A DNA stretch of 64,000 nt, taken from Cannabis sativa (taxonomy: Eukaryota > Streptophyta > Magnoliopsida > Rosales > Cannabaceae). Made by a program: the position numbers and the translations under genes. Below the pieces are notes generated by a model. It worked only from the letters and a program-made list of their open reading frames with translations, was not told where the DNA came from and did no database searches. Below, one piece after another: positions 31,739-42,050 of this stretch; positions within the stretch are counted from its first letter, which is position 1; every line of letters begins with the position of its first letter. The DNA is taken from NCBI RefSeq assembly GCF_029168945.1, contig NC_083601.1:16024160-16088159 (forward strand), read 5' to 3'.

Positions 31739-32929
31739 TGTTAGGCTATTTTTAGCCTATGTTTTGGATCCAATTTATGTGCATTCTTAGCTGTGTTGGG
31801 ACGGAATTACGCTTGTTTTCTATGTTTTCAGGTTCTTTGGAGTAAAAGAGGTCTCGGGTGCAGAAATTCATTGAAAGACGTGCTGAGCCGAAGAAAAACT
31901 CAAAAATTGAGTTTTTCTATATCTGGCCGCGGCGATGAAGAGGCTCGCCGCGGCGAGATACGAGAAACAGAAAGAGGCTGAATTTGGCACATTCTCGCCG
32001 CGGCGAGAGGAAGTGTGGCCGCGGCGAGATCCCGTACGGACCGGGGGTAATTTCGTCCATCGAACCCTAAATTTCAAGTATAAATAGAAAACTGCGATTG
32101 GAAGTCAGGGAGAGCGATTTGGAACCCTAAAACACAGCTGAGAGCGGCAGGAAGAGCGTAGAGATTCAAGTGAAGATCCAGAATTCACCCTTAAACAGTT
32201 CTTTTCTTTATTCCTCTTTAATTTATTTATGTTGAATATTGCTATAGGAATGGTTATGGATTTGTTTCTGAACTAAATTTCCCATTTAGGGAGGATGATG
32301 ATTGTTGTTTAATGTTTTCCTAGTTAATGTTTAATTACCATTCCTCAATTCTTGTGTGTGTGAAATTATCTTAATTTGTGTTTAATTTCATGTTTAAGAT
32401 TGATCACCTTGTGCATGCTCTATGATCTCAATTCAAAATCTGAAAAGTGAGAATTGAGAATGCTAAAATTAAGATAATCGATGTTCTATGTGAAACGAAA
32501 GTATTTACATGACTTATGTGACGAGTAGATTATTGCTTAATGCTGATTTCATGTTAGTTTAATTAAGGAATTAATTAGATAACATGTGATTTAGAATCTA
32601 GAAGATCTGAAAGGAGCTAGGTTATTTTATAATCTGTCATTCACCCCAAGAACAGGATAGTAATTAATCATTAACAATTTGGGTAAACAACAACAGGATT
32701 CTCCTCCCTATTGTCTCATCTTGCTCAACTTTAAACTGTGTTATTAAGTTTTCTGAATTTCTTTCAAATTTTACTGTTTTTAAACCATAATTACTTTTGA
32801 TTTACCGAATAGAATCATAAGTATAATTTAGTGGTACTTAATCCAATTCCCTGTGGGATCGACCTCACCTGTGTGAGATTTTACTACTTGATTGCGTATA
32901 CTTGCGTAGCGTTTAAAAATATAGCAACA
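31739..32929 (+). repeat. 3' LTR of inner element (subfamily B)
   Basis: TGTTAGGCTATTTTTAGCC ... TATAGCAACA, 1191 bp. It shares the ends and the last about 700 bp with LTR A but is diverged and shorter in the first half. TATA box TATAAATA at 32079-32086; CCGCGG at 31927, 31948, 31998 and 32019. After the LTR only AGTTTTTG of the normal leader follows before the sequence passes into the inverted gag copy. Confidence 0.88.
31927..32024. promoter_or_regulatory. CCGCGG palindrome cluster in LTR B
   Basis: Four CCGCGG sites embedded in TCGCCGCGGCGAGA-type palindromes, ending 55 bp upstream of the TATA box at 32079. The number and the distance to TATA match LTR A although the surrounding sequence is diverged. 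Confidence 0.6.
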
Positions 32930-33833
32930 AGTTTTTGAAGACAACTTGAAAATTGTTGTTGTACTTGCCTTCAAGCTTGGCAAGTGATGAGTTTGAACCA
33001 AAATCAGCACCAACAACATAAGACTTTGGATGATAAGCTTGGGGAGATGCCTTTTGTAGCTTGTAGAGGATATAATATGGTGTTGATGAAATATATGAAT
33101 TCATTGGTGGTTTATTAGTCAATATCATTGATGAAGTCGAATCAATGATGCCATGTTCTTCTTCATCCTCCAATGTCACAGTTTCTACACTTTCATCTAA
33201 CAACACTTCTTCTTGTTGCTCACTCTCCACTTGGCTATCCATACCCTTGCTTGTGATTTCATATTCAATGAGTTCCTCTTCACAAGGATCTTGATCTTCA
33301 ATTGTAGGCTCATTATCTTCCTTGTATTCAAATAATGACCCTTCTTCATTGTACCAACAACTCTCATAACTTTCATCATTGGAGTTATTACATTCTGAAT
33401 CATGAGTCATTGAATTATCACATAAGGATCTCACCATGTCAGTTAAGCGATTAATCTCTCCTGGAAGTGATTGTAGAAGTGATAGTAGTTGCTCCTCTTT
33501 TTCAGTTTGTTGGGATGAATTTGGGCAATAAGGTGGGTATTGGTGACTCCAACCCTGAAGTGATGGATCCCAATGCCAGTCGTAATCAAAATCTGCCATG
33601 TTATTCAACAGATTTATTACATCATAGCCTCTCATTAATAGAGGTGCTCCAGTGACCTCTGCTCCATAATTAACTTGACTTTTTGTTTCATCATTAAGTC
33701 CATTATAAAATAGCCACGTAAAACACCCACTTGAGAAAGTGGGATAACATCTCTCTCCAAGCTCTTTAAATCTCCTCCAAGCAGAATAGAATGGCTCATT
33801 GTGTTGTTGGGCAAAATCCTCAAGATATAACAT
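32913..33833 (-). pseudogene. Truncated Gag of the outer element
   Basis: The same protein start as at 28593 (MLYLEDFAQQHNEP ...), with one visible change near residue 53 (SQVNY for SWVNY). It breaks off after about 295 residues at GKYNNN, followed by a dozen unrelated residues. The protease half is missing. Together with the leader and LTR end it forms an inverted repeat of about 1.3 kb with 28172-29472. Confidence 0.88.
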
Positions 33834-34095
33834 CTGGATTTATCTTGCAGGTCAAACTCATAAGTAACACATTAGTAAAATTAAAAGAAAAATAAAACTA
33901 AATTAATACTAAAAAGATAAAAAATTGAAACAACAAAATTAATACTAAAACTAAAAAGTAAAACCAAATTAGAACAAAATTTAATTTTTAATAATATTAC
34001 AAAAATTAATCTAAAAGAAACAGATTAGAAATAAGCAAAAAAGAACCAAAGTAGAAGTTAGTATAATTTTATGTAATATCAATCTTTATACAATT

Positions 34096-34112
34096 CTCCG
34101 GCAACGGCGCCA
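34096..34112 (-). promoter_or_regulatory. Primer-binding site of the outer element (tRNA-Asp)
   Basis: On the minus strand TGGCGCCGTTGCCGGAG, with one mismatch to the copy at 28314, six bases from the LTR end at 34119. Confidence 0.82.
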
Positions 34113-34118
34113 AAAACT

Positions 34119-35487
34119 TGTTGCTATAATTCATAAACACTACGCAAGTATACGCAATCAAGTAGTAAAACTCACACAGGTGAGGTCGATCCCACAGGGA
34201 ATTGGATTAAGTACCACTAAATTATACTTATGATTCTATTCGGTAAATCGAAAGCAAGTATGATTTAAAAACAGTAAAATATGAAAGAAATTCAGAAAAC
34301 TTAATAACACAATTTAAAGTTGAGCAAGATGAGACAATAGGGAGGAGAATCTTGTTGTTGTTTACCCAAATCGCTAATGCTTAATTACTATCCTATTCTT
34401 GAAGTGAATGACAGATTATGAAATAACCTAGCTCCTTTCAGATCTTCTAGATTCTAAATCACATGTTATCTAATTAATTCCTTAATTAAACTAACATGAA
34501 ATCAGCATTAAGTAATAATCTACTCGTCACATAAGTCATGCAAATACTTTCGTTTCACATAGAACATCGATTATCTTAATTTTAGCATTCTCAATTCTCA
34601 CTTTTCAGATTTCGAATTGAGATCATAGAGCATGCACAAGGTGATCAATCTTAAACATGAAATTAAGAACAAATTAAGATAATTTCACCCACAAGAATTG
34701 AGGAATGGTAATTAAACATTAACTAGGCAAAACATTAAACAACAATCATCATCCTCCCTAAATGGGAAATTTAGTTCAGAAACAAATCCATAACCATTCC
34801 TATAGCAATATTCAACATAAAGAAATTAAAGAGGAATAGAGAAAGAAACTGTTGGTGGATTGACTCTGGATCTTCACTTTGATTTCCTTTGCTCTTCTTG
34901 CCTCTTTCTGCTGTGTTTTAGGGTTCCCAATCGCTTCCCTTGACTTCTAATCGCAGTTTTCTATTTATATCTAATTTTTAGGGTTCGTTGGACAAAAATA
35001 CCCCTGACCGTACGGACGCTCGCCGCGGCCAAAAGTGGTCTCGCCGCGGCCAAAAGTGCATCAAAAAACTACGTTTACGCCGTACTTTCTAGCCGCGGCC
35101 ATGGAAATCTCGCCGCGGCGAGATGGAATTTTCAGCTTCGACATCTTTTAGTAAAATGGGCATAACTTTCTCATACGAACTCCAAATGGGCTGATTCAAG
35201 ATGCGTTGGAAAGATAAGAAAGAGATCTAAAACTTTTATGTTTTGACTTTTTCCAAAATATGATCAGAACATAGTCGAATTTAGGCTTGAAGTTTCAGCT
35301 TTATTCTCTTTTAAAATTTTCTCTATTTTATAGATCACTGTTTTCCGAAATTTGTCCAATTTATACATTCCAAGTGTTGAAACCTGAAACCAAAGAAAAC
35401 AAGCGTAATTCTATTCCAAAAACAATAATTAAGAAGAAAAATAACTATAAAATGTGACCCGAAACTTAGGCTAAAAATAGCCTAACA
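34119..35487 (-). repeat. 5' LTR of the outer element (A)
   Basis: Nearly identical to 25459-26828. It ends TAGCCTAACA followed by the ATAAC target duplication. Confidence 0.93.
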
Positions 35488-35576
35488 ATAACTTGGCTGA
35501 TCCTTTGACGAAAGGTTTAGCTAGAGAGAAAGTCCTTAAAACATCGAAAGAAATGGGACTGTTGCCCTTAGATTGA

Positions 35577-36112
35577 TGAATCACTCATAATGGCAACACG
35601 ACCTATAAACTGGAGATCCCAAGAAAAAGGTTCAATGGGTAAGAACAAGTTATGAAGTGATAAAAGTAAGATCATGATATAATTATACGAAAAAGAGAAG
35701 CATGAACTCCTGAAGCAATTTAAGGCTGAGTTAATAAAAACTCTTAATGAGATCTATACTCCAAGTTGAGTGGAGTACCGAGCTACGGGAGTACTCTTGA
35801 TAGACTCACCTATGTGAATGTGGGAGTGGGGCCGCTTCCTATGAAATTTTGGGCAAAATTTCTAGAGCATTCACTATACTGGGATAGACCTGCATGGCCA
35901 TTAACGCACGGGCTTTTGATTACACCCTTGTAAAGGTTGTTGCGTGGTACAATGTTAGAGATAGAGTTCAAGACTACGGGTCACTCTAGTAAAATCTAAA
36001 TCATATTCACTACACAGAGGTTCAAATCGAAAGATACTTTTGTTATGCTCAATCTTATTGTTGAATGATACTAGTAGATGGAAATATTTTTTTAAAAATT
36101 CAAGTGGGGGAT
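35577..36112 (+). other. Copia 3' untranslated region
   Basis: No ORF. It carries the tail of the copia element up to the polypurine tract AAGTGGGGGA before the 3' LTR. Bases from about 35930 are repeated at 18166-18357. Confidence 0.75.
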
Positions 36113-36877
36113 TGTTGGAAATGTTGTGAATGTTTTAACAAAATATATAAGTGTCTTAGTGTGTGTGTGAGTTGGAAAGAGTACCACATGGGATATGAAT
36201 CCTCATTTACAAGGGTATAAAGAGTGCAACTTTGGCATTCGGGTTTGGGCCCCAAGGGGTACCCAGTTTTGTGTGAATGGGTGAGGACACACACACTTGA
36301 CCCACCACACGCGCGCGCCGTCCGTCCGTCTGATCCGAGCCGGGCCGAGTTGGGTTGGTGTGGTGTGACACTATATTATTTTTTACAGAAAAATTATTTA
36401 ATAAAATAATTATTTTTTTTATTAATTTAATTAAGAAACGTGTTTAATGAAACAGATTACTTAGTCGTATCAGTTAACGGGACACGTTCAAAACCAACTC
36501 ACCTCACGTTTCAGAAAATATTATTCTTCCCGTTATGTTTATTCAATCCATACGCCTATATAATGCCATTGAATTGATGGGAAGAAAACATCTCTTTCGT
36601 ATCAGAAAAATACAGTTTTCATAAAATTAAAAATTCCATTTGCGATATTAAATTTTCTGGGTGTATTCGACTGTGCTCTACAGTGCAGTGGGGTTCCGAT
36701 ACAGTGTAACGACTGGGCTGTTTTATCCTGGGGACGACCGACAATTTCTGACTACTTGCACACTCCTAGGCAGTGTCGCGAACGTCTTAAAGAGAGCGAC
36801 ATAGTCCGCGACTTAACCTAGAATTCTTCATTCGGTAATATCGTTCCTCTTTTATTTTGCTAGCAGTTTACTCAACA
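36113..36877 (+). repeat. 3' LTR of the copia element
   Basis: TGTTGGAAATG ... TTTACTCAACA, 765 bp, the partner of 18358-19112. Confidence 0.9.
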
Positions 36878-37126
36878 GTTCTGTAGGTACCACTTAAATG
36901 ATAAATCAACTATCTGGTTTAGTTCTTGAGTTACTGATGAGAATAGAGATAAGCTGGCTGCTATCTCTATCTCTATCTCGGGGTGGTGAATGTGATTTCT
37001 TGTCATGAGAAATATATATCTTGGTCTTTCTTGTTATGCGTGCCAAAGTAAGACAGGACTTTTTCAATTAATTCTTGACTAGATTAGAAATAAACTATAT
37101 GATTGGAAGGCTCGTTCTTTTTTGTC
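36878..37126 (+). repeat. Host flank A, right copy (without the hAT element)
   Basis: Repeats 17543-17789 with a few substitutions. Its first bases GTTCTGTAGG correspond to GTTATGTAGG at the hAT target site, so this copy represents the unoccupied (or cleanly vacated) site. Confidence 0.85.
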
Positions 37127-37224
37127 TAGTGGAAGGGAAATTCTTATTCAGTAAGTCATTCAAACTATCCTTACTTATTTTATGTATCTCTTTAGGTTTT
37201 CTGCATATTTGATTCTGGAGTCAT

Positions 37225-38795
37225 AGATTGTGCGCACATTTTTGGCGGGGTGGAAATATGAGTAAAAAGAAGCTCCCTTAGTGTACCTGAGAGAAACTGT
37301 ATTGCTACAAGTTTGATGGCGGTATGGACTTTCAAAATTTATCCAGCCATCTTCAATCAAGTTATGTTGGCTAAGCAAGCTGTAGGAGATTGTGTTGTGC
37401 TCCAGACACTTTGGTTGTTAGAGTTCTGAAGGCTATCTATTATCCTAATTCTACCCTTTTAAAGGCTGACACATCCAAGAAAACATCTTTCATTTGGAGA
37501 TCTATTTTATGGGGTAAGGAAGTTTTTAAAGTTGGTGGACGATGACTCATTAGTGATGAATCCCAAGTTTCACTCTATAATGATTGTTGGATTCCTAGTG
37601 TGGATGGTAATAAGTCTTCTTTTGTTGCTTGCCTGGTGATGCTAATGTGAATTTCGTATTCATGTCGAATGGGAGTTGGAACAATTCTGTGGTTTTGAGC
37701 TTTTTTTTGATAAAGAGGCGAATGCTATTCTTTCCATTTGTTAGGATCATATTCCTTTACATAATACTATGGTGTGGCACTTTAAGAGTTTGGGTCTTTA
37801 CTCTGTTAAGAGTGGATATTGGAACTCTATTCGTCTTCTAGGGTTTGGGCAATACTCTACTTCTAATGGTAAGATTAGTTTTGTGGAATATAGTCTGGCA
37901 ATTGAACCTCCCAACAAAAGTAAAGTATTTTCTTTGGAAAGCTTCTCACAACTGGCTTCCCTCTTATGCTAACCTTAGTAAGCATGGTGTTCCTGCTGTC
38001 ACTGATTTTCCCTGATGTTTCATGGGGCATGAATATTCTTTCCATGCTTTGTAGGGTTGTGATAAACTCAAGTCTATTCGTGAGATGATCATTCATAATC
38101 TTCAGGTACCTAATTTTTTGTGTTGGGATAGCTATGAATTATTTTTCCTGAATTGTTTGGATTGTATGTCTATTATCATGTTTGAAAAACTTATAGTTTG
38201 TCTTTGAAGAATTTTGTATAGAAAAAATAAATGGTTTAATGAAACAGTTGAGTTGAATGATGCCGTGTTGTTTGATTGGAGTATAGATTACTTGGATCGG
38301 TTACATTCTGCTAATAAACAGAAGAGGTCTATAAATACAAGGAGTCTGCATCATTCCCATGTTGTTAAGTGGTACAAACCGTTGACAGGTATGGTCAAAA
38401 TCAATTGTGATGCTGGTCTTAGCATTGGGTCTTTGAAGATCAAGGCTGGTGCTATTATTCATGATGATTCAAGTCCAGTCGTTGTTTCTGAAACTTGGAC
38501 TTGGTCTGGTTGTTATCCTCCTGATGTTGCTGAAGCTATGAGTATTTTTTCTGGCATACAGCTTGCAATTCAACTCGGGTATAAATATGTAGTTTTAGAA
38601 TCTGATTGTAATAATATTATCTCTTCTATTCTTAATGATACTATTAATCATTCTTAATATTATCTCTTCTATTGTTAGAGATACTCTTGCTTGTTGTAAT
38701 TACTTTTATGTTATCTCTTTCTTGTATTGTCTTAGGATGGCTAACAGTATTGCACACTTATTGGCAAAATTACCACTCACTATTCATGATTGATT
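37225..38795 (+). pseudogene. 3' half of a LINE (RT C-terminus, zf-RVT, RNase H)
   Basis: Fragments in three frames match a plant L1-type ORF2: FWWGG, FDGGMDFQNL, MLAKQ; then a stretch ending SFIWRSILWGKEVFK (about 37440-37530); then the zinc-binding-in-RT segment (YSVKSGYW near 37800; PSYANLSKHGVP near 37960). An RNase H domain at about 38365-38650 reads KINCDAGLS, AEAMSIFSG, ESDCNN, covering its catalytic Asp-Glu-Asp. Several frameshifts and stops make it dead. The endonuclease and RT active site are absent, so it is 5'-truncated as LINE copies usually are. No clear poly-A tail or target duplication is visible. Confidence 0.75.
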
Positions 38796-38889
38796 ATTAT
38801 GTTTGGTGGCCTGACTATTCAAACTGTATTTTTGTTGCTTTACAGTGAGACTATTATTGATTAATGAATTTCTCCTGACACTTTTTCCT

Positions 38890-38997
38890 CATGCCCAACC
38901 GACCACATGGTGGGGCAGCTGGGGCATAGCCCTTAGGCCCCACAATTTTAGAGGCTCCAAAAATTAAAATTAATATATTATATACATGGAAATGGAA
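38890..38997. other. Possible hAT-edge remnant
   Basis: GGGGCATAGCCCTTAGGCCC followed by AATTTTAGAGGCTCC resembles the GGGCCC-rich edge of the hAT element at 16912, and the MULE at 39007 lies just inside it. No terminal repeat or target duplication could be found. Confidence 0.3.
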
Positions 38998-39006
38998 TAT
39001 ATAAAT

Positions 39007-40409
39007 GGGAAATTTGCGGTAAAAGTCCCCAAAAAGTTCACGTTGATGCAGATTAGTCCTCAACCTCTAAAAATAGCGGCAATAGTCCTCAAGGTCACAC
39101 TTTTTATTTGTCTGTTAGTCCTAATTTTAACTGAGCCATTTTCTTGCCACGTGTCGAAATATTATTGGTCCAAATTATTATTTTTATTTTAAAAAATAAA
39201 TAATTGATTTCTTTTTTATTTTTCTTTTTCCTTTTTCCTTTTTCTTTTTTTCTCTTTTTCTTTCTTTTCTTCTTCATCTTCTTCGTCTTCTTCTCCTTCT
39301 TCTCACTGCCATCACCATTAAAAACTTCAAACTTAGAAGACCATCAAATCTCAAACTCAGCATCAAATCCAAACCCAGCAAAAAAAGAAATTCCACACAT
39401 ATTCCCACCAAAACAAAATAGTTTCAAAAATTCACGGAATTCGGTCAAGAAAAATTACACACCAAAACCAAATTCCAAATTCATTACCAGATTTTTAATC
39501 CTAAATCATAATAAACACACCTCAAATAGAAAACAAATCAAAAATCAAACACTACCCTTTTAGAAAAAAAGAAGAAGAAATCCGGACCAGCCAAAGACTG
39601 AAGCTTTCCGGCGCCGTTGGGCCTCCTGCGCCGGTCGATCACACCCTGAGAGCACCTAGAATAAGAACACCTTCTGAGTCCTCCCACAAAATGCGAAACG
39701 CCGGCCGCCTCTCCCACTGGTGCTCTTCTTGGCCCCCGCTCACCAGAACCAAAGCCAAGCTTTACTCGAGCACCACCACCAACACGCCGTCATCTGCGAA
39801 CGGAACTGTCATCTGCGATTGGAGAACTACAGAACCGTCATCTGCAAACGGAGAAGACCGTCCAACACGCCGTCACCAGCGAAGAGGAAGACCGTCGTCG
39901 TCGTCTGCGGGTGAACAGACTCGCTGGAGCGGTTGGCTGAACCGTCGACCAAACCCTAGGGATGGGATTTTTTAGTTTTATTTTTTGATTTAAATTATTT
40001 TTTGGGGTTTTGGGATTTTTTATTTGTGCATGGAAATTATTTGAAGGTGGTGGTGGTGCTGGTTTGGGGTTAAGGTTGGGGGTTGATGGTGATGGCAGTG
40101 AGAAGAAGGAGAAGAAGACGAAGAAGATGAAGAAGAAAAGAAAGAAAAAGAAAAAAAAAAGAAAAAGAAAAAGGAAAAAGGAAAAAGAAATTAATTTTTT
40201 ATTTATTTATTTATTATTATTTTTTAAAATTAAAATAATAATTTGGACCAATAATATTTCGACACGTGGCAAGAAAACGACTCAGTTAAAATTAGGACTA
40301 ACGGACAAATAAAAAGTGTGACCTTGAGGACTATTGCCGCTATTTTTGAAGGTTGGGGACTAATCTGCATTAACATAAATTTTTTGGGAACTTTTGCCGC
40401 AAATTTCCC
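39007..40409. mobile_element. Non-autonomous MULE with long TIRs and perfect 9-bp target duplication
   Basis: The termini GGGAAATTTGCGG and CCGCAAATTTCCC are flanked by TATATAAAT on both sides (38998-39006 and 40410-40418), the Mutator hallmark. The terminal inverted repeats are about 310 bp long (39007-39318 and 40095-40409), well conserved by eye, and include a CT/GA-rich block at their inner edge. The interior (39320-40090) is more GC-rich than the surroundings and lacks transposase, so it may be captured DNA; I do not recognise the source. ORFs in it (for example 39691-39975) show no known domain. Confidence 0.92.
39320..40090. other. Unidentified GC-rich cargo of the MULE
   Basis: Contains GC-rich words such as CCGGCGCCGTTGGGCC and repeats of CGTCATCTGCGAACGGA-type sequence around 39785-39855. 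A 94-residue ORF at 39691-39975 is Ser/Thr/Arg-rich without a recognisable domain. Composition unlike the AT-rich flanks suggests acquisition from a gene region. Confidence 0.4.
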
Positions 40410-40418
40410 TATATAAAT

Positions 40419-41176
40419 CTTAGTTCACTATATTACATAAAAAAGTTATAGCACAATCTTAGTTTAATATATTTGGATCCTCCTTGTAGTCACTTTTGTT
40501 TTTTTAAAAAAAAAAATTCAAGGTTTTACATATATTATATATATATATTAATAAATAACTATATATATAATTATGTACGTAGTGATTGGTTTAAATTTAT
40601 AGAAGTTATTAGGATTATTTTTTTAGTAATTTTTTTTTAGAAATTACTCAAATATATAGTGTATAGTACCAATTTTAGGTGTAAATTGATAAAGAAAAAC
40701 TATCACGATAATAAGAAATAAATCAAATATTTTAAAAAAATAACTAACTAGAATATTATAAGTTAAAAAGTAAAAAAATACAATTATTAATTATTACGTG
40801 TCTTCTTAAATTTATACAACTATTATCATAGATTAAAAAAAATGATAAAATTTTTGACATAGTATATTTTTTTTTTCACAAAAGTGTTAAAATATATAAT
40901 ACTTGAATAAAAACACTACTACAATCAAATATTATTTTAAATTAGCTTAGCTGTCGAGAAAATTATTTATTATTTGAAGATAAAAGTGTTAAAATTAATA
41001 TTGTGTCAAAATTTAAACAATATTTTTAAAAAAATTTCTAAAAGAAAAAGACATGTTTTAAATTTTTCCCTAGATCTCTAAATATCTTGAGATTTTTCTG
41101 TTCTCCTGAGATTTTTTTTTATATGTCTTGTGATGTATTTTTTAGTGAGTTTACTCTTAAGGTTATTAAGGTTTTC
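40419..41176. other. AT-rich spacer, nothing recognised
   Basis: No ORF, terminal repeat or RNA gene seen. Short AT microsatellites occur near 40530-40575. Confidence 0.6.
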
Positions 41177-42029
41177 ATGGTTACATTTTTATTGTAACCA
41201 TCATGGTTACATTTTTTTAAGCTATTGGATTATTATTAAATGGTTGTGATTAATTTGAAAATTAAATAAAAATAAATAATAAATAACTTATAACCTGAAA
41301 GTAACCAAATAATTTATTTCCTTATAAAACTTTAATTAAAATAAATTATATTTTAAAATTAAATTAATTATAATTATTAATTAATAATTTTTAATTTATT
41401 ACTATATATGGATCTTTTAACAATTTATTTTTTTGCGCTTAAATTATTTAAAATTTTATAGCAAAACTTTTTATAATTTAAAATTATACACATAATTTCA
41501 TAATTTAAATTGTATTAAACTTGTAATCTTAATTTTAAATTATTACACTTAATTGTTTATTTTTTTTATTTAAATATTTAAAAAGTAAAAAGTGAAATAA
41601 GTTGAAGAATGTTTTAGAAAAAAAAATGGCTACACGTTATCGATTAACTAGCTTGAGGCCTCATACTTAGTTCATCTAATTGTAACAAAATAATTAAATA
41701 TTATTTAAAAATTTATTATGAGAATAGAATTTTAATTTGTGTAAAAAGAAGTTTAATTTTTATAAAAAAATAAATTTTATTGTAAATATTATAATTAAAT
41801 GGCTTAATTGTTAAAATAATCAGAGTAAGGATTTAAATATAAATAAAAAAAATTATTTATAAATATTAATTGCTAAAAGAGGTCTTGTTAAATATTTAAT
41901 TAATTAATTTAAGAAAATAGTTAATTATAATTAATTAATTCTAAAAAGGGAATGTTTACTTATTACTAACATGCTATTACATGTCAAAGAAAAATGTAAT
42001 CATCATGGTTACAATAAAAATGTAACCAT
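41177..42029. mobile_element. MITE with 40-bp inverted repeats
   Basis: ATGGTTACATTTTTATTGTA at the left end is mirrored at the right end; over 40 bases the two arms differ at about two positions. Each arm itself contains GGTTACA/TGTAACC in both orientations. The 853-bp element is very AT-rich and has no ORF. No target duplication could be fixed, so the superfamily stays open. Confidence 0.65.
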
Positions 42030-42050
42030 TGAATAGTCACCCATATATAT

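Larger units (their letters stand above)
25459..35487 (-). mobile_element. Nonautonomous Athila-like LTR retrotransposon (outer element, subfamily A)
   Basis: It inserted into the copia pol with target duplication ATAAC (25454-25458 and 35488-35492). LTRs of 1370 and 1369 bp (25459-26828 and 34119-35487) are nearly identical by eye, differing mainly around 26417/35074, so the insertion is young. The primer-binding site at 34096-34112 (minus strand, TGGCGCCGTTGCCGG) matches the 3' end of plant tRNA-Asp. Only Gag is present on this strand, with no RT, RNase H or integrase. The centre is replaced by an inverted relative (28172-32929). Confidence 0.9.
19998..35576 (+). pseudogene. Copia Pol (PR-IN-RT-RH), split by two insertions
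   Basis: Pieces in order: the zinc knuckle, then protease WWVNTGASRHVC, where the catalytic Asp of the usual DTGA is Asn, so it would be inactive. Next come GAG-pre-integrase, integrase (DLIHSDICE; FITFIDDC; then frameshifts near 20860 and 20990), RT (KARLVAKGFRQRE; QMDVKTAFLNG; YVDDLLIF active site near 22133), and RNase H split at 22583 and resumed at 25043 ([31 protein letters not shown]). The final segment (NLADPLTKGL across the insertion, then REKVLK) resumes at 35493 and ends with a TGA at 35574-35576. Stops near 21008, 22078, 22304 and 22418 also break the frame. Confidence 0.85.
18358..36877 (+). mobile_element. Ty1-copia retrotransposon, nested-insertion host
   Basis: It has LTRs at 18358-19112 and 36113-36877, and gag and pol between them. 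A 2.45-kb solo LTR (22584-25037) and a 10-kb Athila-like element (25459-35487) interrupt it. Without these inserts it would be about 6 kb. The flanks show no 5-bp target duplication; they show a 247-bp repeat and an extra partial LTR. Confidence 0.9.

Noticed and set aside
39204..39563. 119-residue ORF starting with a Phe-rich run
   Set aside because: It is the translated CT-rich part of a MULE terminal repeat, not a membrane protein.
40010..40312. 100-residue Lys-rich ORF
   Set aside because: Low-complexity GA-rich terminal repeat of the same MULE.
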